A DNA stretch of 64,000 bases from Dipteris shenzhenensis (GCA_047967505.1 CM106541.1), one strand, 5' to 3'. Shown: positions 35,501-47,570, counted from the stretch's first letter. Notes: generated by a model from the letters alone, not told the origin. Made by a program: numbers and translations.

Positions 35501-38500
35501 TATCCTTTGCATGGTCACTCGAGCATTAAATACTATTTTTGCTCGTGTCATGCACATTCGTAAAAAAACACGCTGCTAGGTATGTTATACGATCAAGCAC
35601 TTATGGGATGGGCGTGCCACTTTGCATGTAAGTCAATTCCACCTAGTTGAACGTGTGTGCAAAGTATTGTGCCCATCGGATATGCTTTACATTGTCGATC
35701 AAGCATAAAACACCCTTTTTGCCTTAATGTCATGCACAACCATGAAAAAACACGGTCCTAGGTGTGTTATTCAAATACGTACTTATCAGATGGGGGCTCC
35801 ACTTTGCATGCAAGTCCGTTTCAACTATGTTGAGGTGTGCGCAAAGTATTGTCACCATCGGATATGATTTGCATGGTCGATCATGCATTATACACCATTT
35901 TTTCCCTAGTGGTATGCACATCCGCAAAAAAAACATGCCCTTAGGTGTGTTATCTGACCAAGTACTTATCGGATGGGTGTGCCTCTTTGAGAACATGTCA
36001 ATACCACCTAGGTTGTTGTGTAGGAAAAGTATTGTGCCCATCGGATATCCTTTGCATGGTCGATCGAGCATTAAATACTATTTTTGGTCTAATGTCATGC
36101 ACATCCGTGAAAAAAACACGCTGCTAGGTATGTTATCCGATCAAGCACTTATAGGATGGGTGTGCCACTTTGCATGTAAGTCAATTACACCTAGTTGAAG
36201 GTGTGTGCAAAGTATTGTGCCCATCGGATATGCTTTGCATTGTCGATCAAGCATAAAACTCCGTTTTAGCCTTAGTGTCATGCACAACCATGAAAAAACA
36301 CTGTCCTAGGTGTGTTATTCAAACAAGTACTTATCGGATGGGGGCTTTACTTTGCACGCAAGTCTGTCTCAACTACGTTGTGGTGTGTGCAAAGTATTGT
36401 CACCATCGGATATGATTTGCATGGTCGATCACGCATTATACAACGTTTTTCCCTAGTGGTATGCACATCCGCAAAAAAACACGCCCTTAGGTGTGTTATT
36501 TGACCAAGTACTTATCGGATGGGTGTGCCTCTTTGACAACATTTCAATACCACCTAGGTTGAGGTGTACGAAAAGTGTTGTGCCCATCGGATATCCTTTG
36601 CATGGTCGATCGAGCATTAAATACTATTTTTGCTCTAGTGTCATGCACATCCATAAAAAAACACGCTGCTAGGTATGTTATCCGATGAAGCACTTATGGG
36701 ATGGGTGTGCCACTTTGCATGTAAGTCAATTCCACCTAGTGGAAGGTGTGTGCAAAGTATTGTGCCCATCGGATATGCTTTGCATTGTCGATCAAGCATA
36801 AAACACCGTTTTTGCCTTAGTGTCATGCACAACCATATAAAAAAACGGCCGTAGGTGTGTTATTCAAATAAGTACTTATCGGATGGGGGCTCCACTTTGC
36901 ATGCAAGTTTGTTTCAACTTCTTTGAGGTGCGTGCAAAGTATTGTCACCATCGGATATGCTTTGCATGGTCGATCACGCACTATACACCATTTCTTCCCT
37001 AGTGATATGCACATCCGCAAAAAAACACGACCTTAGGTGTGTTATCTGACCAAGTACTTATCGGATGGGTGTGCCTCTTTGAGAACATTTGAATACCACC
37101 TAGGTTGAGGCGTACAAAAAGTGTTGTGCCCATCAGATATCCTTTGCATGGTCGATCGAGCATTAAATACTATTTTTGCTCTAGTGTCATGCACATCCGT
37201 AAAAAAACATGCTGCTAGGTATGTTATCCGATCAAGCACTTATGGGATGGGCGTTCCACTTTGCATGTAAGTCAATTCCACCTAGTATTATGCCCATCAG
37301 ATATGCTTTGCATTGTCGATCTAGCATAAAACACCATTTTTGCCTTAGTGTCATGCACAATCATGAAAAAACACGGTCCTAAGTGTGTTAATCAAACAAG
37401 TACTTATCAGATGGGGGCTCTAGTTTGCATGCAAGTCCGTTTCAACAAGGTTGAGATGTGTGCAAAGTATTGTCACCATCGGATATGCTCTACATGGTCG
37501 ATTACGCATTATACAACGTTTTTCCCGTAGTGATATGCACATCCGCAAAAAAACATACCCTTAGGTATGTTATCTGACAAGGTACTTATCGGATGGGTAT
37601 GCCTTTTTGAGAAAATTTCAATACCACCTAGTTAAGGTGTAGGAAAAGTATTGTGCCCATCAGATATGCTTTTCATGGTCGATCGAGCATTAAATACCAT
37701 TTTTGCCTTAGTGTCATGCACATCTGTAAAAAAACACGCTGCTAGGTGTGTTATCCGATCAAGTACTTATGTGATGGGAATGCCACTATGCATGTAAGTC
37801 CATTCCACCTAGTTGAAGGTGTGTGCAAAGTATTGTGCCGATCAAGCATAAAACACCGTTTTTGCCTTAGTGTCATGCACAACCATATAAAAACACGGAC
37901 GTAGGTGTGTTATTCAAATAAGTACTTATCGAATGGGGGCTCCACTTTGCATGCAAGTCTGTTCCAACTACTTTGAGGTGCGTGAAAAGTATTGTCACCA
38001 TCGGATATGCTTTGCATGGTCGATCATGCATTATACACCATTTTTTCCCTAGTGATATGCACATCCGCAAAAAAACACGCCATTAGGTGTGTTATCTGAC
38101 CAAGTACTTATCGGATGGGTGTGCCTTATTGAGAACATCTCAACACAACCTAGGTTGAGGTGTACAAAAAGTGTTGTGCCCATCGGATATCCTTTGCATG
38201 ATCGATCGAGCAGTAAATACTTTTTTTGCTCTAGTGTCATACATGTCCGTAAAAAAACATGCTGCTAGGTATGTTATTCAATCAAGCACTTACGGGATGG
38301 GAGTGCCAATTTGAGAACATTTCAATACCACCTAGGTTAAGGTGTAGGAAGAGTATTGTGCCCATCGGATATGCTTTGCATGGTCGATCGAGCATTAAAT
38401 ACCATTTTTGCCTTAGTGTCATGCACATCCCTAAAAAAGCACGCTGCTAGGTGTGTTATCCGATCATGTACTTATGGGATGGGCGTGCCACTTTGCATGT

Positions 38501-41500
38501 AAGTCAATTCCACCTAGTTGAAGGTGTGTGCAAATTATTGTGCCCATCGGATATGCTTTGCATTGTCGATCAAGCATAAAACACCGTTTTTGCATTAGTG
38601 TCATGCACAACCATGAAAAAACAGGGTCCTAAGTGTGTTATTTAAACAAGTACTGATCGGATGGGGGCCCCACTTTGCACGCAAGTCTGTTTCAACTACG
38701 TTGAGGTGTGTGCAAAGTATTATCACCATCGGATATGATTTGCATGGTCGATCATGCATTATACACCGTTTTTTCCCCAGTGGTATGCACGTCCGCAAAA
38801 AAACACGCCCTTAGGTGTGTTATCTGACCAAGTACTTATCGGATGTGTGTGCCTCAATGAGAACATTTTAATAGCACCTAGGTTAAGGTGTAGGAAGAGT
38901 ATTGTGCCCATCGGATATGCTTTGCATGGTCGATCGAGCATTAAATACCATTTTTGCCTTAGTGTCATGCACCTCCGTAAAAAAACACGCTGCTAGGTAT
39001 GTTATCGGATCAAGCACTTATGGGATGGGCGTGCCACTTTGCATGAAAGTCAATTCCACCTAGTTGAAGGTGTGTGCAAAGTATTGTGCCCATCGGATAT
39101 GCTTTTCATTGTCAATCAAGCATAAAACACCGTTTTTGCCTTAGTGTCATGCACAACCATGAAAAAACACGGTCCTAAGTGTGTTATTCAAACAAGTACT
39201 GATCGGATGGGGGCTCCATTTTGCGCGCAAGTCCATTTCATCTACGTTGAGGCGTGCGCAAACTATTGTCACCATCGGATATGATTTGCATGGTCGATCA
39301 AGCATTATACACCGTTTTTTCCCTAGTGGTATGCGCGTCCGCAAAAAAACACGCCCTTAGGTGTGTTATCTGACCAAGTACTTATCGGATGGGTGTGCCT
39401 CTTTGAGAACATTTCAATACCACCTAGGTTGAGGTGTACAAAAAGTGTTGTGCCCATCGGATATCCTTTGCATGGTCGATCGAGCATTAAATACTATTTT
39501 TGATAAAAACACGGCCGTAGGTGTGTTATTCAAATAAGTACTTATCGGATGGGGGATCCACTTTGCATGCAAGTCCCTTCCAACTACGTTGAGGTGCGTG
39601 CAAAGTATTGTCACCATTGGATATGCTTTGCATGGTCGATCACACATTATACACCATTTTTTCCCTAGTGATATGCACATCCACAAAAAAACACGCCCTT
39701 AGGTGTGTTATCTAACCAAGTACTTATCGGATGGGTGTGCCTCATTGAGAACATTTCAATACGAGCTAGGTTGAGGTGTACAAAAAGTGTTGCACCCATC
39801 AGATATCCTTTGCATGGTCGATCGAGCATTAAATACTATTATTGCTCTAGTGTCATGCACATCCCTAAAAAAACACGCTTCTAGGTATGTTATCCGATCA
39901 AGCACTTATGGGATGGGCGTGCCACTTTGCATGTAAGTCAATTCCACCTAGTTGAAGGTGTGTGCAAAGTATTGTGCCCATCGGATATGCTTTGCATGGT
40001 CGATCAAGCATAAAACACCGTTTTTGCCTTAGTGTCATGCACAACCAAGAAAAAACACGGTCCTAAGTGTGTTAATCAAACAAGTACTTATCGGATGGGG
40101 GCTCCAGTTTGAACGCAAGTCGGTTTCAACTAGGTTGAGATGCGTGCAAAATATTGTCACCATCGGATATACTTTGCATGGTTGATTATGCATTATACAA
40201 CGTTTTTCCCGTAGTGATATGCACATCCGCAAAAAAACATACCCTTAGGTATGTTTTCTGACCAAGTACTTATCGGATGGGTGTGCCTCTTTGAGAACAT
40301 TTCAATACCACCTAGGTTAAGGTGTAGCAAAAGTATTGTGCCCATCGGATATTGTTTTCATGGTCGATCGAGCATTATATACCATTTTTGCCTTAGTGTC
40401 ATGCACATCCGTAAAAAAACATGCTACTAGGTGTGTTATCCGATCTAGTACTTATGCGATGGGAATGCCACTTTGCATGTAAGTCAATTCCACCTAGTTG
40501 AAGGTGTGTACAAAGTATTGTGCCCATCGGATATGCTTTGCATTGTCGATCAAGCATAAAACACCGTTTTTGCCTTTGGTTCATGCACAACCATATAAAA
40601 ACATGGCGGTAGGTGTGTTATTCAAATAAGTATTTATCGAATGGGGGCTCCACTTTGCACACGAGTCCGTTTCAACTACGTTGAGGTGCATGCAAAGTAT
40701 TGTCACCATCGGATATGCTTTGCATGGTCGATCATGTATTATACACCATTTTTTCCCTAGTGATATGGACATCCGCAAAAAACACGCCCTTAGGTGTGTT
40801 ATCTGACCAAGTACTTATCGAATGGGTGTGCCTCTTTGAGAACATTTCAATACCACCTAGGTTGAGGTGTACAAAAAGTGTTGTGCCCATCGGATATCCT
40901 TTGCTTGGTCGATCGAGCATTAAATACTTTTTTTGTTCTAGTGTCATGCACATCCGTAAAAAAACACGCTACTAGGTATGTTATCCGATCAAGCACTTGT
41001 GGGATGGGCGTGCCACTTTGCATGTAAGTCAATTTCACCTAGTTGAAGGTGTGTGTAAAGTATTGTGCCCATCGGATATGCTTTGCATTGTCGAACAAGC
41101 ATTAAACACTGTTTTTTCCTTTGTGTCATGCACAACCATCAAAAAACGCAGTCCTAGATGTGTTATTCGACTAAGTACGTATGGGATGGGCACGCCACTT
41201 TGCATGTAAGTCAATAATACCTAGGTTGAGATGTGTGCAAAGTATTGTGATGATCGCATATGCGTTGCATTGTCGATTAAGCATAAATCAGCGTTTTTGC
41301 CTTAGTGTCATGGACAACAACCAATAAAAAACATGGTCCTAGGTGTGATATTCTAAAAAGTACTTATTGAATGGGAGTTCCACTTTGCATGGAATACCAT
41401 ACCACGGCTTTTGAGGCACGTGCAAAGTATTGTGCCCATCGGATATGCTTTACATTGTAGATTGAGTATTAAATACCGTTTTTGGCCTTGGTGTCATGTA

Positions 41501-41738
41501 CAACTGTCAAAAAACACAATCGTAGGTGTATTTTTCAAACAAGTACTTATCGGATGGGGATGCCACTTTGCACACAAGTCAATACTGCCTAGGTTAAGGA
41601 ACGTGCAAAGTCTTGTGTCCATTGGATATGCTTTGCATATGTGTTATCCGAACAAGTACTTATGGGATGGGTGCACCACTTTGTATGCAAGTCAATACGA
41701 CCTAGGTTGAGGCGTGTACAAAGTTTTGTGCCCATCGG
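29553..41738. repeat. Satellite array: 182-bp monomers in a trimeric higher-order repeat
   Basis: About 12.2 kb of tandem monomers of about 182 bp, roughly 67 copies. Three subtypes alternate A-B-C. A has GGGGGCTCCACTTTGCACGC and TTCAACTACGTTGAGG. B has GGGTGTGCCTCTTTGAGAAC and ATACCACCTAGG. C has GGGCGTGCCACTTTGCATGT and AATTCCACCTAG. Successive A monomers (30697, 31240, 31786, 32332 ...) are 543-550 bp apart. Exceptions are two 730-bp intervals with an extra hybrid monomer (32332-33062 and 37933-38662) and a deletion of about 200 bp near 39,500. The last four monomers (41,100-41,738) are the most diverged. Frames of about 65 codons recur because of the period; they are not genes. Confidence 0.95.
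29902..30146. mobile_element. hAT-type MITE inside a satellite monomer
   Basis: A 245-bp A+T-rich insert interrupts an A-type monomer. Its ends are inverted repeats: CTTGGGGGGTCACT on the left and CTCGGGGGGGTCACT as reverse complement on the right. It is flanked by an exact 8-bp duplication GCTCCACT (29894-29901 and 30147-30154), and the monomer reads through normally when the insert is removed. 8-bp duplications are typical of hAT elements. Confidence 0.88.
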
Positions 41739-41988
41739 AGAAATGTAGATGCGATAATATTAGAAAATTCTTGGTATGTGTATATGTGTGTGTGTGTGGC
41801 AAACAATTTTGATACAACAAAGTAAACACCTAGTGCACAAATTATGCACTTCATACCTTGAGTAAATAAGCTTGTTGATGAGGATAAATATGCCCTTGAA
41901 TAAAAGCACAGTTGTTGTATGACCACAATAGGATCGCTTTGACACCTGTGATTTTGCCCATATGTAAGTTTGCAAATAGTATAAAAAA
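41739..41988. other. Spacer after the satellite
   Basis: Unique A+T-rich DNA with a short TG run (about 41778-41799). No gene seen. Confidence 0.5.
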
Positions 41989-42250
41989 TCATATAATAAT
42001 ATATTAATAGTTTGCAAATGTGTATAGCAAGTGAGTAATGGGAAGTGGAAGTGGGAGTGAGGAGGGAGGAGTGGAATGGGAGAGGGAAGTAATAGGGGTG
42101 TATGATAATAAGTATAAAAAATAGTATAATAATATATTAATAGTTTTCAAATGGCAAGTGAGTAATGGAAAGTGGAAGTGAGAGTGGGGAGGGAAGAATG
42201 GAATGGGAGAGGGGAAGGTAATAGGGGAGTAGGATAATAAGGGAGTGAAA
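41989..42250. repeat. Tandem duplication, about 127 bp
   Basis: The block ATAATAATATATTAATAG ... GCAAGTGAGTAATGG(G)AAGTGG ... GGTAATAGGGG occurs twice, at about 41990 and 42120, leading into a purine-rich tract. Confidence 0.75.
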
Positions 42251-42540
42251 TGAGTGAGGGGAGTTAATAGGGGATGAAAAAGAGGAGGGTGAGATGGGGA
42301 AATATGGGATTTTGGGAAATGGGAGGAGTATGAGACGTGGTGGAAATGTGGGATGGGAGTGGTGGCAATGGGGGAGGAAGAAGAAATGGATGGGGGGAGG
42401 GCTAATGGAAGATTGGGATGAGGGATGGGGGTCCAATGGGAGAGGGGGAGTAATGGGAGCCAATGGGAGAGGGGATAAATGAAAAGCCAATAGGAGAGAG
42501 GGGAGGAATGGAAAGCCAATAGGAGAGGAGGAGGAAAACC
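42251..42540. repeat. Purine-rich low-complexity DNA
   Basis: G/A-rich strand built from GGGAGAGG, AATGGGAG and GAAAGCCAATAGGAGAG. The CCAATAGGAGAG phrase recurs just upstream of the TATA box at 42551. Confidence 0.6.
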
Positions 42541-42625
42541 TAAATTTTCTTATATATAGTCTTCCTTCTTCATTCATTCTCCCTCATTTCATTCATTGAA
42601 GCAAGAAAGCAAGGACGATCAAGAA
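42530..42625 (+). promoter_or_regulatory. TATA/CT-rich promoter-like segment, copy 1
   Basis: TTTTCTTATATATA (TATA 42551-42558) is followed by CATTCATTC and ATTTCATTCATTGAAGCAA. A second copy lies at 44381-44460. Plant core promoters often have this TATA plus pyrimidine-rich initiator layout. Confidence 0.55.
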
Positions 42626-42664
42626 AGCAAGGAAGGAAGAGCAAGAAAGCAAGAAAGAGCAAAC

Positions 42665-44152
42665 TTACAAACAAGAAGGGGGGCGGGGGGGAAGGGGGGA
42701 TGGGGGGTGGAGGGGGAAGGGGGGCTGGCAGGGGGGGAAGGGGGGAGCGGGGGGGGCTGGCGGCCGCGGCCGCCGGCTCGAGAGAAGGGGGGGTGGAGGG
42801 GGAAGGGGGTGGGACAGGGCCGGGGGGGGGAAAGGGGGAGGGGGGGGCTGGCGGCCACGGCCGCCAGCCCTGGGGAAGGGGGAGTGGAGGGGGAAGGGGG
42901 TGGGATGGAGACAGGGGGGCGAAAGGGGAGAGAGGGGGGGCTAGCGGCCAACCCGAGGGAAGGGGGGAGGGGGGGCGGGGGCGGCCCTAGGGAAGGGGGT
43001 GGGACGGGGGCGAGGGGGGAAGGGGGGAGGGGGGGCTGGCGCCCGCAATCGCCAGCCCTGGGGAAGGGGGTGGGACAGGGGTGGGGGGGCGAAAGGGGGG
43101 AGGACGGGGAAGGGGGTGGGACGGGGGCGGGGGGGCGAAAGGGGGGAGAGGGGGGGTTGGCGGCCACGGCCGCCAGCCTGGGGGAAGGGGGAGGGGGACG
43201 GGGGGGAAGGGGGTGGGACGGGGGCGAGGGGTGAGGGGGGGCTGGCGGCCGTGGACACCAGCCCTGGGGAAGGGGGGGTGGAGGGGGAAGGGGGGGCAAG
43301 GGGGGAGGGGGGGGGGGGCAAGGGGGAAGGGGGGGTGGAGGGGGGCGAAGGGGGGGCAAGGGGGAAGGGGGGAAGGGGGGCAAGGGGGAAGGGGGGAAGG
43401 GGGGGTGGAGGGGGAAGGGGTTCGGACGGGGGCGGGGGCGGGGAAAGGGGGGAGGGGGGGATGGCGGCCGCGGTCGCCAGCCCGAGGGCAGGGGGGAGGG
43501 GGGCGGGGGGAAGGAGGGAGGAAGGGGGTGGGACGGTGGGGGCTAGCGGGGGGGGAAGGGGGGAGGGGGGGGCTGGCGGCCGCGGTCACCAGCCCTGGGG
43601 AAGGGGGGGTGGAGGGGGAAGGGGGTGGGATGGGGGCAGGGGGGAAAGGGGGGAGGGGGGGCTGGCGGCCGCGATCGCCAGCCCTAGGAAAGGGGGGGTG
43701 GAGGGGGAAGGGGGTGGGACGAGGGCAGGGGGGAAGGGGGGCTGGCGGCCGCCAGCCGTGTGGAAGGGGGGCAGGGGGCTGGCGGGGGTGGGAGGGGGGG
43801 AGGGGGAAGGGGGTGGGAGGGGGGGCGAGGGGTTGGCAGGGGGGAAAAGGGGGGGGTTGGCGCCCCTTCCAGGGGAAGGGGGGCGGGAGGGGAGGGGGGA
43901 GGGGGGGAGGGGTCGAGGGGTGCAAAGGGGGGGAGGGGTTTTGGCGGCGGAGGGAGGGGAGGGGAGGGGAGGGTAGGGGGAGGGCCGTCAGGGGGAAGGG
44001 CCATCAGGGGGAAGGGGGGGGGGCGGAGGGGGAAGGGGAGGGGGGAGCGGGAGGGGAGGGGAGGGGGGGGAGGGGTCGAGGGGGGCCAGAGGGGGGGAGG
44101 GGTTTTGGCAGTGGAGGGAGGGGAGGGGAGGGGAGGGGAGGGGAGGAGGGGA
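42665..44152. repeat. G-rich minisatellite with GGCGGCC hairpins
   Basis: About 1.5 kb of runs of 3-9 G separated by A or short spacers (AAGGGGGTGGGA, GGGGAAGGGGGG), punctuated about ten times by GGCTGGCGGCCGCGGYCGCCAG-like inverted repeats. The G strand is always the plus strand. It satisfies G-quadruplex patterns many times over. Long Gly/Arg and Pro frames here come from composition, not genes. Confidence 0.9.
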
Positions 44153-44194
44153 AAGATTTGACTTACTATCACAAGCAAGAGCGACAAATAAGAT

Positions 44195-44345
44195 TTGACT
44201 TACGAGAAGAATGAAAGGGACTTACGAGAAGAAAGTATCAAGAAGAATGTTGAAGAAAGTATCAAGAAGAATGTTGAACACAAATTTGAATTCAAAAGGA
44301 ACATACAAGAAGAAAGTATGAGAAGAATGTTGAACATAAATTTCC
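44195..44345. repeat. Short tandem repeats AGAAGAATGTTGAA
   Basis: Units such as GAAGAAAGTATCAAGAAG followed by AATGTTGAA occur three to four times between the G-rich block and the second promoter-like segment. Confidence 0.7.
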
Positions 44346-44380
44346 CTCTCTTTTTCAAAAATTCAAATTTATGCGTAGGA

Positions 44381-44512
44381 GGAGTGGCCTAGTTTTTCTT
44401 ATATATACTTTTCTTTCCATTCATTCATTCTAACTCTCTCCTCATTTCATTGAAGCAACCAAGTGCGGAAGAGAAAGGATAAGCGGAGCCTTACTTTTTT
44501 CACTTTTTCCAG
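44381..44512 (+). promoter_or_regulatory. Promoter copy 2 and probable leader exon of the 47.6-kb gene
   Basis: TTTTTCTTATATATACTTTTC (TATA 44400-44407) then CATTCATTCATTC and TTTCATTGAAGCAA. The likely leader ends at CCAG|GTACTTGC (donor at 44513). The matching acceptor is TTTTCTTGTAG at 47618-47628, 4 bases before the ATG of the downstream gene. This would give a 5'-UTR intron of about 3.1 kb. RNA evidence is needed to confirm it. Confidence 0.45.
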
Positions 44513-44537
44513 GTACTTGCGTTCTTTTTCATTCTTC

Positions 44538-44740
44538 TTGTAATTCTTTTTCTTTACTTACAATTCTTTTTCAATTAGTTTCTTGTTAAAGTTTTTGAGT
44601 TCTATTTCTTAAAATTCGTCTTGTAATTCTTTTTCTTTACTTACAATTCTTTTTCAATTAGTTTATTGTTAAAGTTTTTGAGGAGGGGGGTCTTTTAGAA
44701 GGCATTACAATTCTTTTTAAATTAGTTTCTTATTGGAGTT
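44538..44740. repeat. Tandem duplication, about 91 bp
   Basis: CTTGTAATTCTTTTTC ... TCAATTAGTTTCTTG ... AAAGTTTTTGAG is repeated at about 44538 and 44629, with a partial third copy. Confidence 0.75.
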
Positions 44741-44789
44741 TTTGAGTTCTATTTTAAAAGTTTTTTATTTATATTTGAGTTTTTAAATT

Positions 44790-45878
44790 TGAGAAATGAG
44801 AGAATAGGGAGGGAGAGAAAGAGAGAGGAGAGAGGAGAGAGGGAAAGAGAGAAATTAAGAGAGAGAAGAGGGGCTCTTGGCGGCTGTGGCCGCCAAAGGG
44901 AGAGAAAGAATAGAAATGAGAGAGAGAATGAGAAATGAGAGGAGTAGGAAGGGAGAGAAAGAGAGAGAGGAGAGAGGGAGAGAGAGAGAGAGATTCACAG
45001 AGAGAAGAGGGGCTCCTTAAATAAGAGAGAAGAGTAGGGAGGGAAAGAAAGAGAGAGGAGAGGGGGAGAGAGATTAAGAGAGAGAAGAGGGACTCCTGGC
45101 GGCTGTGGCTGCTTGAGGGAGGGAGAGAGTAGGGAGAGAGAGGGAGAGAGAGAGAAAGAGAGAGAGGGAGAGAGAGAGAAAGAGAGAGAGAGGGAAAGAG
45201 AGAGAGGGAGAGGGAGAGAAAGAGAGAGAGGGAGAGAGAGGGAGAGAGAGAGAGATGTTTATCAGAATGAAACATGGCGAGAGGAGAGAGGAAAAGAGAG
45301 AAATTAAGAGAGAGAAGAGGGGCTCTTCGGGGCCGTGGCCGCCAAAGGGAGAGAGAGAATGAGAAATGAGAGAGAAGAGTAGGGAGGGAGAGAGACAAGA
45401 GATTAAGAGAGAGAAGAGGAGGGAGGGAGAGAAAGAGAGAGAGGGAGAGAGAGAATGAGAAATGAGAGAGAAGAGTAGGGAGGGAGAGAAAGAGAGAGGG
45501 AGAGAGACAAGAGATTAAGAGAGAGAAGAGGGGCTCCTTAAATGAGAGAGAAGAGTCGGGAGGGAAAGAAAGAGGGAGCTGAGAGAGGGAGAGAGAGAAG
45601 AGAGTCTCCTCGCAGCAATGAGAGAGAAGAGTAGGAAGGGAAAGAAAGAGAGGGAGGGAGAGGGAGAGAGAGAGAGAGAGAAGAGAAGAGGGAGACTTAG
45701 GGAGAGAGAAAGAGAGAGAGGGAGAAAGAGAGAGAGAGAGAAAGAGAGAGAGGGAGAGAGAGGGAATGAAACTTCTCTGCTAGAAGAGTAGGAAGGGAAA
45801 GAAAGAGAGGGAGGGAGAGGGAGAGAGAGAGAGAGAAGAGAAGAGGGAGACTTAGGGACAGAGAAAGAGAGAGAGGGG

Positions 45879-45931
<53 letters not shown>

Positions 45932-46023
45932 AGAGAGGGAGGAATGAAACTTCTGTGCTAGAGGGAGGGAGAGAGTAGGGAGGGAGAGGGAGAGAGAGAG
46001 AGAAGAGAGGAGGGAGACTTAGG

Positions 46024-46084
<61 letters not shown>

Positions 46085-46168
46085 AGGAGGGAGACTTAGG
46101 GAGAGAGAGATAAAGAGAGAGGGAGAGAGAATGAAACTTCTAGTGGCCGTGGCCGCCAAGAGAGGGAG

Positions 46169-46204
<36 letters not shown>

Positions 46205-46510
46205 CTCGTGGTCGTGGCCGCCAAGGGAGGGAGGGAGGGAGGGAGGAAGGCTGAGAGAGATTAAGAGAGAGAATTCAGAGAGAGAGAGAGATAAAGAGAG
46301 AGAATGAAAAATCTTAGCCACCATGGGAGGGAGAGAAAGAGCGAGTTGAGATAAACTAAGAGAGAGAATGAGTGGGATGAGGATAGAGAGGGAAACACAT
46401 AAGAGTTGTCACAGAGAGAGAGAGAGAGAGATTAAGAGAGAGAATGAGGTGTCTTGACTATGGGTACAAAGAGATTTAGGAGTCGAGATCGAGAGAGAGA
46501 AAGTAAAGAG
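44790..46510. repeat. GA-rich microsatellite block with GGCGGC spacers
   Basis: About 1.7 kb of GAGAGA and GGGAGAGA runs on the plus strand. At intervals it carries a spacer of the form GGCTCTTGGCGGCTGTGGCCGCCA (near 44873, 45090, 45325, 46139, 46205), itself an inverted repeat related to the hairpin of the G-rich block. Repeated Ser/Leu and Arg/Glu frames are composition artefacts. Confidence 0.9.
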
Positions 46511-46959
46511 AGTTTTATATATTTACATGTTTTATATTATACTTTTAAAAGATTATAAAAGAGTGAATTTATGGTTTGTTTTGAAGGTGAGATAATATTT
46601 TTATATATATTCATCTTTTAAATTGAAAAATTATAACTTTTCTTTAGATACTTGTTCTTCATTTATCTCACATACAGGTTTAGCCTCTACATCAAAACCC
46701 TTCTTTTGCATATTTAAGCCTCTTAAACCCCAGCATATTAAAATGAACACATAAAAAGAAATTATTTATTGCTTTTCTTCGCTTCGACGATTGGTTTAGC
46801 ATAGTTTAGCATAGATTAGATTGCCTTAGAGGAGAGACAATTCTCCAAGTTGCCAATCGAAGCCATGCTCAAATTTTTCTAACTAGTTCCCAATCGTTGT
46901 CAGTCCCTTCGCTCACATGCGGTTTAACACTCATAACATGCTATTAAATAAAACCTTTT

Positions 46960-47570
46960 ACCATTTACCAAGAAGTTTATTAGTGGGCAGATTGCATGAG
47001 CAGATATCAGTGGACAGATTACATATATCAGTGGACAGATTACATGTCATGGGACATATTGGAGCTTGATGATTATTGGTTATTTTTATTGCATTTGTAT
47101 AAATATTTAAGCTCCTTTATTGTCATAAAAACCCATGTAAAGCCTTCTATGCTATTTTTTACATTTATTGTCATATGAAGAGCCTTGTAATAAACCTGAC
47201 CATCCCAACCATTCAATATCATGTGGGCTGTATAAGTGGATATCAGTGGAACAGTTTTTAGTGGGTAGATTGCATCAGTTGGGTATCAGTGCATAGATAT
47301 CAATGGATGGACAGATTACATGTCATCATGAAGATTGAAGCTTTATGACTAGAGGGCAAATCAATGGATGGGCAGATTACATGTCTTCACGAAGATTGAA
47401 GCTTTATCACTAGACGACATTTTATATTACTGTAAAGTTTTATTGGCTAATTTTTTACATTTGTACAAATATTTAAGCCTTGTAAAGCCTTCTAGGCTAT
47501 TTCCCACACTTATTGCCATATGAAGCCTTGTAAAGCCTTTTGGGCTATTTCCCACATTTATTGTATCAAG
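46960..47570. repeat. Interspersed short direct repeats upstream of gene
   Basis: ATATCAGTGGACAGATTACATG and GCCTTGTAAAGCCTTCTAGGCTATTT(CCC)ACATTTATTG recur two to four times each. The stretch lies inside the presumed leader intron. Confidence 0.65.

Noticed and set aside
30239-41209. Dozens of similar ORFs of 60-113 codons
   Set aside because: They recur with the satellite period on both strands and are by-products of the 182-bp monomer.
29553-41738. CRISPR-like regular repeats
   Set aside because: Monomers are 182 bp, contiguous and without unique spacers; this is eukaryotic satellite DNA.
42596-44214. Very long Gly/Arg-rich and Pro-rich ORFs on both strands
   Set aside because: They overlap in several frames at once and are produced by uninterrupted G runs. 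No start context, domain or codon pattern supports a protein.
44769-46324. Ser/Leu-rich and Arg/Glu-rich ORFs
   Set aside because: Direct translation of GA/CT microsatellite; frames are interchangeable.
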